This document shows positions 16,398 to 24,487 of a stretch of DNA of 64,000 bases, piece after piece. The first letter of the stretch is position 1. Every line of letters begins with the position of its first letter. Source of the DNA: Bradyrhizobium sp. 141. GTDB taxonomy: Bacteria; Pseudomonadota; Alphaproteobacteria; Rhizobiales; Xanthobacteraceae. A model generated the notes under the pieces. It saw only the letters and a program-made list of their open reading frames with translations. It ran no database searches and was not told where the DNA came from. The stretch is taken from contig NZ_JADPKR010000005.1 in assembly GCF_023074055.1 (NCBI RefSeq), forward strand, positions 1-64,000. The letters run 5' to 3'. The translations under genes and the position numbers were made by a program.

Positions 16398-17180
16398 CTA
16401 CCAGCTCGGCAGCACTGCGCCCTTGAACTTGGTCAGGACGAACTCCTTGACCTCCGGCGTGTGATAGCTGTCGACGAGGATCTTGACCCAGGGCTTGTCC
16501 TTGTCGGCGGCGCGCACGGCGATCAGGTTGACGTAGGGCCCTTTCGGATCCTCGCGCAGGATCGGATCCTTGACCGGATCGAGGCCGGCCTGGGTTGCAT
16601 AATTGGTGTTGATCGCGGCGGCATCGACATCGTCGAGCGCGCGCGGCGCCTGCGCCGCATCGACCTCGATGAATTTCAGCTTCTTGGGATTCTCGGTGAT
16701 GTCGAGCACCGTCGGCTTGAAGCCGGTGCCGTCCTTCAACTTGATCACGCCCTTGTCGCGCAGCAGCAGCAGCACGCGGCCGCCATTGGTCGGATCGTTC
16801 GGGATCGAGACCTTGCCGCCCTCGGGGATGTCGGCGAAGGCCTTGTGCTTCTTCGAATAGACGCCGATCGGGAAGTTCACGGTCAGGCCGACGGCCTCGA
16901 TCTTGTAGCCGCGGTCGGCCTTCTGGTTGTCCAGGTAGGGCTGGTTCTGGAACGAATTGGCCTGGATATCGCCGGCATCGAGCGCGGCGTTCGGGACGAC
17001 ATAGTCCGAGAACTCGATGAGCTGGATGTCGAGCCCCTGCTTGGCGGCGATCGGCTTCACCGCCTCGAAGATCTGCGCATGCGGCCCCGGTGTCACGCCG
17101 ACCTTGATGGTCTCAGCGGCAGCGCCCGCCGACCACGCGGCCAGGATGGTTGCAAGGATCAGGGGAAGGCGAAACGACAT
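16398..17180 (-). CDS. MetQ/NlpA-family binding protein lacking a lipobox
   Basis: 260 residues from ATG 17180 (GGAGA just upstream). Signal peptide residues 1-22 end SAGAAA. The mature protein starts ETIKVGVTPGPHAQIFEAVKP, then IQLIEFSDYVVPNAALDAGDIQANSFQNQPYLD, the classic MetQ/NlpA ligand-domain pattern. Canonical MetQ is a lipoprotein; here no cysteine follows the signal sequence, so it should be a free periplasmic protein. The usual partners MetN and MetI are absent. It heads the operon with the monooxygenase, CMD pair and Liv-type importer, so it may feed a related sulfur compound or have lost its original transporter. Confidence 0.85.
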   Translation of the reverse strand: MSFRLPLILATILAAWSAGAAAETIKVGVTPGPHAQIFEAVKPIAAKQGLDIQLIEFSDYVVPNAALDAGDIQANSFQNQPYLDNQKADRGYKIEAVGLTVNFPIGVYSKKHKAFADIPEGGKVSIPNDPTNGGRVLLLLRDKGVIKLKDGTGFKPTVLDITENPKKLKFIEVDAAQAPRALDDVDAAAINTNYATQAGLDPVKDPILREDPKGPYVNLIAVRAADKDKPWVKILVDSYHTPEVKEFVLTKFKGAVLPSW

Positions 17181-17580
17181 CTTGGTCTCCGAAGGTATGC
17201 GGCAACGATTGGAACCGTATTCGCTTCTCCGTAGGCCGAAATCAATGAAATGGATATCCATATTGAGTGTCGGGGGCGGGCGCGCTTTCTCCATTCGGCA
17301 GCAAACGCGAAATGAATTCGCGGCGGCGGCGACGCCTGCGAAGGGTGAGGCGCATCATGGCCCCCTTTGGCTCGCGCCAAGGCTTCCGCGCTTCTTCAGG
17401 CACAATAGCGCGCCGATGTTCGGCGATGCCACGCTGCCTTTTGCCGAAAAAGTCTCGCGTTGGCTGGCGGAGCCGAAGACGGCGGTGGAGCTGCTGACGA
17501 ACGTGCGCTGATGTCGGTGCTGGTGATCGGTGTTGCCAGCATCAGGTGAGACGGGCGAGCGGACGACGTGCCCGCCGCCT
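17181..17580. promoter_or_regulatory. Upstream region of the metQ-like operon, with an ATGGATATCCAT palindrome
   Basis: This 400-base gap lies between two minus-strand genes (3' end of the GntR gene, 5' end of the MetQ-like gene). A perfect 12-bp palindrome ATGGATATCCAT is at 17250-17261, and a loose TTGATT / GAATAC pair with 17-base spacing can be read downstream of it on the minus strand. It is the most likely place for the operon promoter and operator. I see no convincing protein gene in the gap. Confidence 0.35.
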
Positions 17581-18276
17581 CTATTTCGCCGTCCCGCTTT
17601 TGCTCGCGGCGGCATCCGAGCGTCGATCGCCGGCAAGACCAAGCACCATGTCCGAGAATCGCTCGCCCTGCACCAGAACGTGGTCGTGAAGCCGCGTTGC
17701 AGCGAGCTGGTCATCCCCGGCACGGATCGCTTCGAGAATCCCGGCGTGCTCCTGGAGCGATTGCAGCAGACGATTGCGCGCCCGAAGCTGAATGCGGCGA
17801 TAGGCGCTCAAGCGTTTGTGCAGAGCGAACGCCTGATCGGCCAGGAAGCTGTTGCGGCTGGCGCGATAGATCGCTTCGTGAAAATTGCGGTTGTCCGCGT
17901 AGTACTGCTCGCTGTCGCCTTCACGCGCGGCGATCTCGCAGGCGCGGTGAGCGGTCTCCATCGCGGCGTCATTGTCCGGAGTCAGCCGACGCGCAGCCAA
18001 CCGTCCGCAGGCACTTTCGATCTCGGCCATGGTCTCGAACATCTCGAACAGCCGGGTCGGTGTCGGGACGCTGACGATTGCGCCCCGGCGCGGGCGGACA
18101 TCGATGAAGCCTTCGGCGCCGAGCTGAAGCAGCGCCTCCCGGATGGGGGTACGGGACACCCCGAATCGTTCCGCAAGCGAAGCCTCGTCCAGGCGATCCC
18201 CCGGCAGGAATTCCCCTGCAATTACAGCGTCTTCGATCGATTGCTTCAGTCTGAAGGCCTGGCTCATTGTATACAT
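17581..18276 (-). CDS. matR: GntR-family (FCD type) regulator of malonate use
   Basis: 231 residues from ATG 18276, chosen because GGAGG lies five bases upstream. Residues about 5-70 form the GntR winged helix (SIEDAVIAGEFLPGDRLDEA, ERFGVSRTPIREALLQLGAEGF, VRPRRGAIVSVP). The rest is the all-helical FCD ligand domain with metal-site residues (EIESACGRLAARRL, NRNFHEAIYRAS, LHDHVLVQGE). It is divergent from the TRAP/malonate genes, and its own start codon overlaps an operator-like palindrome. MatR of rhizobia, as I recall it, binds a TTGTA/TACA-type site and responds to malonate or malonyl-CoA; the position here fits that role. Confidence 0.85.
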   Translation of the reverse strand: MYTMSQAFRLKQSIEDAVIAGEFLPGDRLDEASLAERFGVSRTPIREALLQLGAEGFIDVRPRRGAIVSVPTPTRLFEMFETMAEIESACGRLAARRLTPDNDAAMETAHRACEIAAREGDSEQYYADNRNFHEAIYRASRNSFLADQAFALHKRLSAYRRIQLRARNRLLQSLQEHAGILEAIRAGDDQLAATRLHDHVLVQGERFSDMVLGLAGDRRSDAAASKSGTAK

Positions 18277-18277
18277 C
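18266..18277. promoter_or_regulatory. MatR operator candidate 1, overlapping the regulator start
   Basis: ATTGTATACATC, with the core palindrome TGTATACA, overlaps the ATG of the GntR gene. It matches the second site at 18338-18349 in the bases ATTGTAT-CA. The location suggests autorepression. Confidence 0.65.
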
Positions 18278-18303
18278 CGATCCTCCAGTTCCATACCACA
18301 GGC

Positions 18304-18349
18304 TTGACAAAACATACAGCATGCAGTTCATATGTTAATTGTATGCAAT
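18304..18349 (+). promoter_or_regulatory. Malonate operon promoter with MatR operator candidate 2
   Basis: TTGACA at 18304-18309 is a strong -35 candidate for the rightward operon, with AT-rich sequence (TTCATATG) about 17 bases later. The near-perfect palindrome ATTGTATGCAAT at 18338-18349 lies at or just after the expected transcription start and 42 bases before the matP ATG, a repressor position. Confidence 0.6.
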
Positions 18350-18390
18350 ATTAGAAATAAAAAATGCAATCTAGCAACGGGAGGTATGGA

Positions 18391-19410
18391 ATGAGGATTT
18401 CAAGACGCCAAGCCCTGGCCTTGGGAATCGCGGCCCCGGCGCTGCTCCGCTTCGGAGAGGCGCGCGCGGCCACGGCCCTGAAGATCTCGCACCAGTTTCC
18501 GGGAGGGACCGCGACCGAGGGCGACTTCCGCGACCGGCTCTGCCGCCGCTTCGCGGCCCTGATCCAGGAGCGCAGCAAGGGCGGGATGACCGCCGAGATC
18601 TATCCGGGGTCGTCGCTGATGAAGACCAACGCCCAGGTCTCGGCGATGCGCAAAGGCGCGCTCGACATGAGCCTCATCCCGATCTCCTACGCCGGCGGCG
18701 ATCTTCCGGAACTGAACATCGGCCTGATGCCGGGCCTCGTCACCGGTTACGACGAAGGCCTCGGCTGGAAGAACAAGCCGATCGGCCAGGAGTTCAGTAA
18801 GTTTCTCGCCGCCAAAGGTCTCGTCATCATCACCTGGATCTGGCAGGCCGGCGGCGTCGCCAGCCGCGCGCGCCCGCTGGTCGAGGTCGGCGATGCCAAG
18901 GGCATGAAGGTCCGCGGCGGCTCGCGCGAGATGGATCTCGTGCTCCAGGCTGCCGGCGCCTCGGTGCTGTCGCTGCCCTCCAATGAACTCTATGCGGCGA
19001 TGCAGACCGGGGCCTGCGATGCAGCCCTCACCTCCTCCACCAGCCTGACCTCGTTTCGCCTGGAGGAGCTCGCCAAGCATCTGACGACGGGCCGGGCCAA
19101 GAGCTATTGGTTCATGCTCGAGCCGCTCGTGATGTCAAAGGCCGTGTTCGACCGGCTTTCGAGCGAGGAGCGCGACATCATCATCTCGGTCGGCGCCGAG
19201 CTCGAAGGCTTCGGCCGCGCCGCGGCGGTGGAGGACGACGTCCGCGTCGCCAAGGTCTATCAGGCCGCCGGCGCGACGGTGCACGATCTCAGCGACAAGA
19301 CGGTTCAGGCGTGGCGGGAGCTTGCGCGCGACACCGCCTGGAAGGACTACGCCAACAAGAACGAGAACTGCGCCCGCCTGATCAAGCTTGCCATGGAGGC
19401 GGGCTCATGA
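18391..19410 (+). CDS. matP: TRAP transporter substrate-binding protein (malonate)
   Basis: 339 residues from ATG 18391 (GGGAGG upstream). Twin-arginine-like signal SRRQALALGIAAPALL ... GEARA, then the DctP pattern: LKISHQFPGG, YPGSSLMKTNAQVSAMRKGALDMSLI, VEVGDAKGMKVRGGS and LSLPSNELYAAMQTGACDAA. The arginine in MKVRGG is the residue that salt-bridges a carboxylate ligand in this family. Its place as first gene of an operon with malonyl-CoA decarboxylase and malonyl-CoA synthetase makes malonate the likely ligand, as in the MatPQM system I recall from Sinorhizobium. It overlaps matQ by four bases. Confidence 0.88.
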   Translation: MRISRRQALALGIAAPALLRFGEARAATALKISHQFPGGTATEGDFRDRLCRRFAALIQERSKGGMTAEIYPGSSLMKTNAQVSAMRKGALDMSLIPISYAGGDLPELNIGLMPGLVTGYDEGLGWKNKPIGQEFSKFLAAKGLVIITWIWQAGGVASRARPLVEVGDAKGMKVRGGSREMDLVLQAAGASVLSLPSNELYAAMQTGACDAALTSSTSLTSFRLEELAKHLTTGRAKSYWFMLEPLVMSKAVFDRLSSEERDIIISVGAELEGFGRAAAVEDDVRVAKVYQAAGATVHDLSDKTVQAWRELARDTAWKDYANKNENCARLIKLAMEAGS

Positions 19411-19964
19411 GCGCGCACGGCATCGACCTCGGCCATTCCGCCGCCGTGACGACGTCGCGACCCGGCTCCCCGGTGGGACGGATCGCCCGCGCGATGACAT
19501 GGCTCAACAGGGCTATCGTCGTCCTCTGCTCGATCGCGCTCATCGTCGCGAGTTCGATCTTGAGCTACAGCGTGGCCGCGCGCTACTTCTTCAACGCGGC
19601 AACCTACTGGCAGGATGAGGCCGCGGTGTTCCTGCTGGTCGGCGCCACGTTCCTGTCCACCGCATTCGTGCAGGCCGGCCGCGGCCATATCGGCATCGAG
19701 GCCCTCACCGGCTATCTGTCGAAGCGCGGCAATGCGATCCGGATGCTCGTGGTCGACGCCACGAGCCTGCTGTTCTGCTGCTTCTTCGCCTGGAAATCCT
19801 GGACGCTGTTCCACGAAGCCTGGGTCGACGGGCAGGTGTCCGGATCGACGTGGGCCCCGCCGCTATGGATTCCCTACAGCATGATGTCGCTGGGCATGAC
19901 GCTGATGACGTTGCAGATCGCGCTGCAGCTCGCCACGAGCGTCGACGGATGGAGGAGCAAATGA
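19407..19964 (+). CDS. matQ: TRAP transporter small permease (DctQ family)
   Basis: 185 residues with four hydrophobic segments after a cytoplasmic N-terminus (about residues 33-58, 70-92, 107-128 and 147-170), the DctQ topology. The family pattern VAARYFFNAATYWQDEAAVFL is clear (usual form R-x-x-F-N-x-x-x-x-W-x-E-E). It begins at an ATG overlapping the matP stop (ATGA), and its own stop overlaps the matM start in the same way, so the three proteins are probably made in balance. Confidence 0.9.
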   Translation: MSAHGIDLGHSAAVTTSRPGSPVGRIARAMTWLNRAIVVLCSIALIVASSILSYSVAARYFFNAATYWQDEAAVFLLVGATFLSTAFVQAGRGHIGIEALTGYLSKRGNAIRMLVVDATSLLFCCFFAWKSWTLFHEAWVDGQVSGSTWAPPLWIPYSMMSLGMTLMTLQIALQLATSVDGWRSK

Positions 19965-21316
19965 GCACGTTTGCCGTTGGATTGATGTATGGCGGCGCGA
20001 CGCTCGCCGTCATGGCCTCGGGCATGCCGATCGCGCTGGCGCTCGGCGCGGTCGCCGTCATCTTCATGTACTTCTTCATGCCCGCCGCATCGCTCGACAC
20101 GGTGACGCAGAACGTCTACGAGGAGATGGCCTCGATCACACTGCTGGCGATCCCGCTCTTCATCCTGAAGGGCGCTGCGATCGGCAAGTCGAAGGCGGGA
20201 CAGGACCTCTACAGCGCGCTGCATGTCTGGATGGGCCGCATTCCCGGCGGTCTCGGCATCGCCAACGTCTTTGCCTGCGCGCTGTTCGCCGCGATGGCCG
20301 GATCGTCTCCGGCCACCTGCTCGGCGATCGGCTCGGCCGGCATTCCCGAGATGCGCAAGCGCGGCTATTCCGGCGGCTTTGCCGCGGGCGTGATCGCCGC
20401 CGGCGGCACGCTCGGCATCCTGCTGCCGCCCTCGATCACCATGATCCTGTACGCAGTCGCCGCCGAACAGTCGCTCGGACGCCTGTTCCTCGCCGGCATC
20501 GGGCCGGGCCTGCTGCTGGTGCTGCTGTTTGCGACCTATGCGGTGCTGAGGTTCAAGACTGAATACGCCGCGGCGCAGCGGGCCTATGCGGCCGATCCGG
20601 CGCAGCATCCGATCCTGTCGAACGAGCGCTTCACCATGGCGATGCGGTTCGGCGCGCTGCCGCGCGTGCTGCCCTTCGTCGTGCTGCTCAGCGGTGTCAT
20701 GATCGCGCTCTATGGAGGCTATGCCACGCCGTCGGAAACCGCCGGCCTCGGCGGCATCCTGGCGCTGGTCCTGATCGCTTCGATCTACGGCGTGTGGCGC
20801 CCGCGGGATCTCGGCCCGATCCTCGAATCGACCCTGAAGGAATCGACCATGCTGATGCTGATCATCGGCATGTCGCTGCTCTACTCCTACGTGATGAGCT
20901 ATCTGCACATCAGCCAGGGCGCGGCGCAGGCGATCGTCGCGATGCAGCTGTCGCGATGGGTGCTGCTGGGCGCGATCCTGGTGCTGGTGGTCGTGCTCGG
21001 CTTCTTTCTGCCGCCGCTCTCGATCATCCTGATGACCGCGCCGATCATCCTGCCACCGCTCAAGGACGCAGGCTTCGACCTGATCTGGTTCGGCGTCGTG
21101 ATGACGATCGTGATGGAGATGGGCCTCATTCATCCGCCGGTGGGCCTCAACATCTTCGTCATCAGGAACATCGCGCCCGACATTCCGCTCCGCGACGTGA
21201 TCTGGGGAACGCTGCCGTTCGTCCTGCTGATGGCGTTCGCGGTCGTCCTGCTCTGCCTGATGCCGTCGATTTCCACCTTTCTGCCCAACCTGGTGATGGG
21301 TCCACCATCGCGATAA
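19961..21316 (+). CDS. matM: TRAP transporter large permease (DctM family)
   Basis: 451-residue membrane protein with about twelve hydrophobic segments. Family motifs include ASITLLAIPLFILKGAAIGKS, CALFAAMAGSSPATCSAIGS, IAAGGTLGILLPPSITMILY and MEMGLIHPPVGLNIFVI. This is the sodium-coupled transport subunit that works with the DctQ partner and the periplasmic MatP. A GGAGG site lies 18 bases before the next gene, so the operon continues into malonyl-CoA decarboxylase. Confidence 0.93.
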   Translation: MSTFAVGLMYGGATLAVMASGMPIALALGAVAVIFMYFFMPAASLDTVTQNVYEEMASITLLAIPLFILKGAAIGKSKAGQDLYSALHVWMGRIPGGLGIANVFACALFAAMAGSSPATCSAIGSAGIPEMRKRGYSGGFAAGVIAAGGTLGILLPPSITMILYAVAAEQSLGRLFLAGIGPGLLLVLLFATYAVLRFKTEYAAAQRAYAADPAQHPILSNERFTMAMRFGALPRVLPFVVLLSGVMIALYGGYATPSETAGLGGILALVLIASIYGVWRPRDLGPILESTLKESTMLMLIIGMSLLYSYVMSYLHISQGAAQAIVAMQLSRWVLLGAILVLVVVLGFFLPPLSIILMTAPIILPPLKDAGFDLIWFGVVMTIVMEMGLIHPPVGLNIFVIRNIAPDIPLRDVIWGTLPFVLLMAFAVVLLCLMPSISTFLPNLVMGPPSR

Positions 21317-21333
21317 CAGAGGAGGCACGACCC

Positions 21334-22743
21334 ATGCTGAACGACATCCGATCCGGCCGCATCGCCACGCCCGAATTCCTGCACGGGCTGATCGACACGT
21401 TGACGCAACGTGGCCGCGCAGTCCTGGGCATGAAGGCGGAGCGCGACGCGAGCGAGAACCGCGATCTCGCGCTGCTGGGCGAAGCGCTGCTGTCCCGGCG
21501 CGGCGAAGCCTCCGGCGTCGCGATTGCGCAATCGCTGCTTGCGGCCTTCGAGCAGGCGGCCGAGCCGGAGCGGCTGAAATTCCTCGCCTCACTCGCCGAT
21601 CGGTTCGGGCCCGACCGTCGTGCGATCGAGCTTGCGATCGCCGCCTACCAGCGCAAGGAGGGCGGCGACGGCGCCAAGCTCGAGGCACTGCACGCCGCCG
21701 CGGAGCCACGCCGGCAGGAACTGATCCGGCGCCTCAATCTCGCCCCCGGCGGAACGGCATCGCTGGTGCGGATGCGCGAGGTGCTGCTCTCGCTGCTGCG
21801 CGAGCATCCCGAGCTCCAGGCGGTCGACGACGATTTCGTCCACCTGTTCTCGTCCTGGTTCAACCGGGGTTTTCTGGTGCTGCGGCCGATCGACTGGACC
21901 ACCTCGGCGAACATTTTGGAGAAGATCATCCGCTATGAGGCGGTTCACGCCATCCAGGACTGGGATGACCTGCGCAACCGGCTCGAGCCGCCGGACCGCC
22001 GCTGCTATGCATTCTTTCATCCGCAGCTGGTCGACGAGCCGCTGATCTTCGTCGAGGTCGCGCTCACCAGGGAGATTCCGGGCGCGATCGGCCCGCTGCT
22101 AGACAAGCCGCGCCAGGCGATCGCCGCACGCGAGGCGACGACCGCCGTGTTCTACTCGATCTCGAACACGCAGAAGGGCCTCGCCGGCGTCTCGTTCGGC
22201 AATTTCCTGATCAAGCAGGTGGTGCAGGACCTCGCCCGCGAGCTGCCGAACCTGAAGACCTTCGTCACCCTGTCGCCGGTACCCGGCTTTGCCGGCTGGG
22301 TCCGGCGCGAGCTCAAGGCCGAGGCCTCCGACGCGATCGACGAGGACACGCGCCGTGCGCTGGCCGCGCTCGACGAGGGCGGCGACATCGCGAAGGCGAA
22401 AGACGCCATCACCGCGCTCGCCGCCTATTACTTCCTCAAGGCGAAGCTGCCGTCGGGCAAGCCGGTCGATCCGGTCGCCCGCTTCCACCTCGGCAACGGC
22501 GCCCGGCTGGAGCGGCTGAATTTCCTCGGCGATGCCTCCGCCAAGGGCATGAAGCAGTCTCACGGCCTGATGGTCAATTACCTCTACGCGCTCGATCACA
22601 TCGAAGCGAACCACGAAGCCTTCGCGGAAGGCGGCTCCGTGGTGGCGTCCGACAAGGTGAAGAAGGCGCTGCGCGCCAGATTGGCCTCGCGCGACCTCGT
22701 TCCCAGTCCTCACACCACCTCGCAACGGAAGATCTCGCCATGA
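21334..22743 (+). CDS. matA: Malonyl-CoA decarboxylase
   Basis: 469 residues, typical for the bacterial enzyme. It converts malonyl-CoA to acetyl-CoA and CO2. The N-terminal half is the helical tetramerisation domain (to about residue 170, including FVHLFSSWFNRGFLVLRPIDW). The C-terminal half is the acetyltransferase-like catalytic domain with AVFYSISNTQKGLAGVSFG, FVTLSPVPGF and VARFHLGNGARLERLNF, conserved blocks that carry the catalytic Ser/His region in the family. GAGGAGG precedes the ATG, and its stop overlaps the synthetase start (ATGA). Confidence 0.95.
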   Translation: MLNDIRSGRIATPEFLHGLIDTLTQRGRAVLGMKAERDASENRDLALLGEALLSRRGEASGVAIAQSLLAAFEQAAEPERLKFLASLADRFGPDRRAIELAIAAYQRKEGGDGAKLEALHAAAEPRRQELIRRLNLAPGGTASLVRMREVLLSLLREHPELQAVDDDFVHLFSSWFNRGFLVLRPIDWTTSANILEKIIRYEAVHAIQDWDDLRNRLEPPDRRCYAFFHPQLVDEPLIFVEVALTREIPGAIGPLLDKPRQAIAAREATTAVFYSISNTQKGLAGVSFGNFLIKQVVQDLARELPNLKTFVTLSPVPGFAGWVRRELKAEASDAIDEDTRRALAALDEGGDIAKAKDAITALAAYYFLKAKLPSGKPVDPVARFHLGNGARLERLNFLGDASAKGMKQSHGLMVNYLYALDHIEANHEAFAEGGSVVASDKVKKALRARLASRDLVPSPHTTSQRKISP

Positions 22744-24263
22744 CCTCGAACCTGTTTGACCATCTGCTCGCCGGCGCGGAGTCCGACCTTTCCATCTGCA
22801 TCGAGAAAGACGACGGCACGGCGTTGAGCTATGCCGATCTCACGGCCCTCAGCGGAAGGTTTGCGAATTTCCTCAGCCGAAACGGCATCGGCCCGGACCA
22901 CCGCGTCGCGGCAAAGGTCGAGAAATCGGTCGAGGCTGTGGCGCTCTATCTGGCAACGCTGCGTGCTGGCGCGGTCTACCTGCCGCTCAACACCGCCTAT
23001 ACGCCGACCGAGACCGAATATTTCATTCGCGACGCGCAGCCGACATTGATCGTGTGCGATCCGAGGGAGGAAGCCGAGCTGCGCTCCATCGCCGCCAAGG
23101 CGGGCGGCCGGGTCGAGACGCTCGACCACCACGGCAAAGGCTCGCTCGCCGACGCCGCGGCAAGCTTCCCGGCCGGCTTCGATACCGTGCCGAGGGGGGC
23201 CGACGATCTCGCAGCCATTCTCTACACCTCGGGCACGACCGGCCGCTCCAAGGGAGCCATGCTGACGCACGGCAATCTGGCCTCGAACGCCCTGACGCTG
23301 GTCGACAAATGGCGCTATTCGCGCAAGGACGTGCTGATCCATGCCCTGCCGATCTACCACGTTCACGGCCTCTTCGTGGCCTGCAATGTCACCTTCGCCG
23401 CGCGCGGGCGCATCCTGTTCATGCAGAAGTTCGACGTCGAACGCATCCTGGCGACGATGGCGCGCAGCACGGTGCTGATGGGCGTGCCGACCTTCTATGT
23501 CCGCCTGCTCGAGAGCGCGAATTTGAACGAGCGCACGACGGGCAATATGAGGCTGTTCGTCGCCGGCTCCGCGCCTCTTTTGGCCGAGACCCACCGCGCC
23601 TGGAAGGCACGGACCGGACACGCGATCCTGGAGCGCTACGGCATGACCGAAACCGGGATGATCGCCTCCAATCCCTACGAGGGCGCGCGCATCGCGGGCT
23701 CGGTCGGCCGGCCGCTTCCCGCGGTCGAGGTTCGCGTCGCCGATCCCGAGACGGGCGCCATCCTGCCGGTTGGTGACGTCGGCATGATCGAGGTGAAGGG
23801 GCCCAACGTGTTCGCCGGCTACTGGAACATGCCGGACAAGACCGCCGCCGAATTCCGCAGCGACGGCTTCTTCATCACCGGCGACCTCGGCAAGCTCGAT
23901 GCGGACGGCTACCTCCACATCGTCGGCCGCGGCAAGGATCTCATCATCACCGGCGGCTTCAACGTCTACCCGAAGGAGATCGAGACCGAGATCGACGCCA
24001 TCCCCGGCGTGTCGGAAAGCGCCGTCGTCGGCGTGCCGCACGCCGATTTCGGCGAAGGCGTCACCGCCGCCGTGGTCCGCTCGCCCGACTCCTCAGTGGA
24101 CGAGCGCGCCATTCTCGACGCGCTGGCCGGGCGCCTTGCGAAATTCAAGCAGCCCAAGCGCATCATCTTCGTCGAGACCTTGCCGCGCAACACCATGGGC
24201 AAGGTGCAGAAGAATCTGCTGCGCGAGCGCTTCGCCGCCATCTACACGACCAAGGCGGGTTAG
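22740..24263 (+). CDS. matB: Malonyl-CoA synthetase
   Basis: 507-residue ANL-family adenylate-forming enzyme that makes malonyl-CoA from malonate, ATP and CoA. The P-loop-like motif is LYTSGTTGRSKGAML (about residues 161-175), later ERYGMTETGM, then FFITGDLGKLDADGYLHIVGR and the catalytic-lysine region PRNTMGKVQKNLLRE at the C-terminus. Length and motifs fit MatB of rhizobia. With the TRAP transporter and decarboxylase it completes a route from external malonate to acetyl-CoA, a diet relevant to legume-associated bacteria. Confidence 0.93.
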   Translation: MTSNLFDHLLAGAESDLSICIEKDDGTALSYADLTALSGRFANFLSRNGIGPDHRVAAKVEKSVEAVALYLATLRAGAVYLPLNTAYTPTETEYFIRDAQPTLIVCDPREEAELRSIAAKAGGRVETLDHHGKGSLADAAASFPAGFDTVPRGADDLAAILYTSGTTGRSKGAMLTHGNLASNALTLVDKWRYSRKDVLIHALPIYHVHGLFVACNVTFAARGRILFMQKFDVERILATMARSTVLMGVPTFYVRLLESANLNERTTGNMRLFVAGSAPLLAETHRAWKARTGHAILERYGMTETGMIASNPYEGARIAGSVGRPLPAVEVRVADPETGAILPVGDVGMIEVKGPNVFAGYWNMPDKTAAEFRSDGFFITGDLGKLDADGYLHIVGRGKDLIITGGFNVYPKEIETEIDAIPGVSESAVVGVPHADFGEGVTAAVVRSPDSSVDERAILDALAGRLAKFKQPKRIIFVETLPRNTMGKVQKNLLRERFAAIYTTKAG

Positions 24264-24487
24264 ATCGCGCGCCTGGTGTGCGGCCGGAGAACCTGCTTCC
24301 GGTCAGCGAGGTCGCATTGAAGTGGGGCTTTACCCACATGGGCCGTTTTGCTGCATTGTGCCGTGCCCCTTTCGGCCTGTACCCTTCCGTTACGGTCCGG
24401 CGGGCGCGAGGTCCGGTCTCCTGAACGCGCGCGCATGTCAGTTCCGGCCGATGTCGACGTATCTTCGCAAGGGTGGAGGGTCTTCTG

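Noticed and set aside
17415..17511. Possible gene remnant before the GntR gene (frame with MFGDATLPFAEKVSRWLAEP)
   Set aside because: Looks protein-like for about 30 codons, but lacks a ribosome site and I do not recognise a parent family, so I did not call a pseudogene.
19874..21709. 611-codon minus-strand frame across the TRAP permease and decarboxylase genes
   Set aside because: Spans several confident plus-strand genes and is dominated by Arg, His, Gln and Asp, typical of shadow frames.
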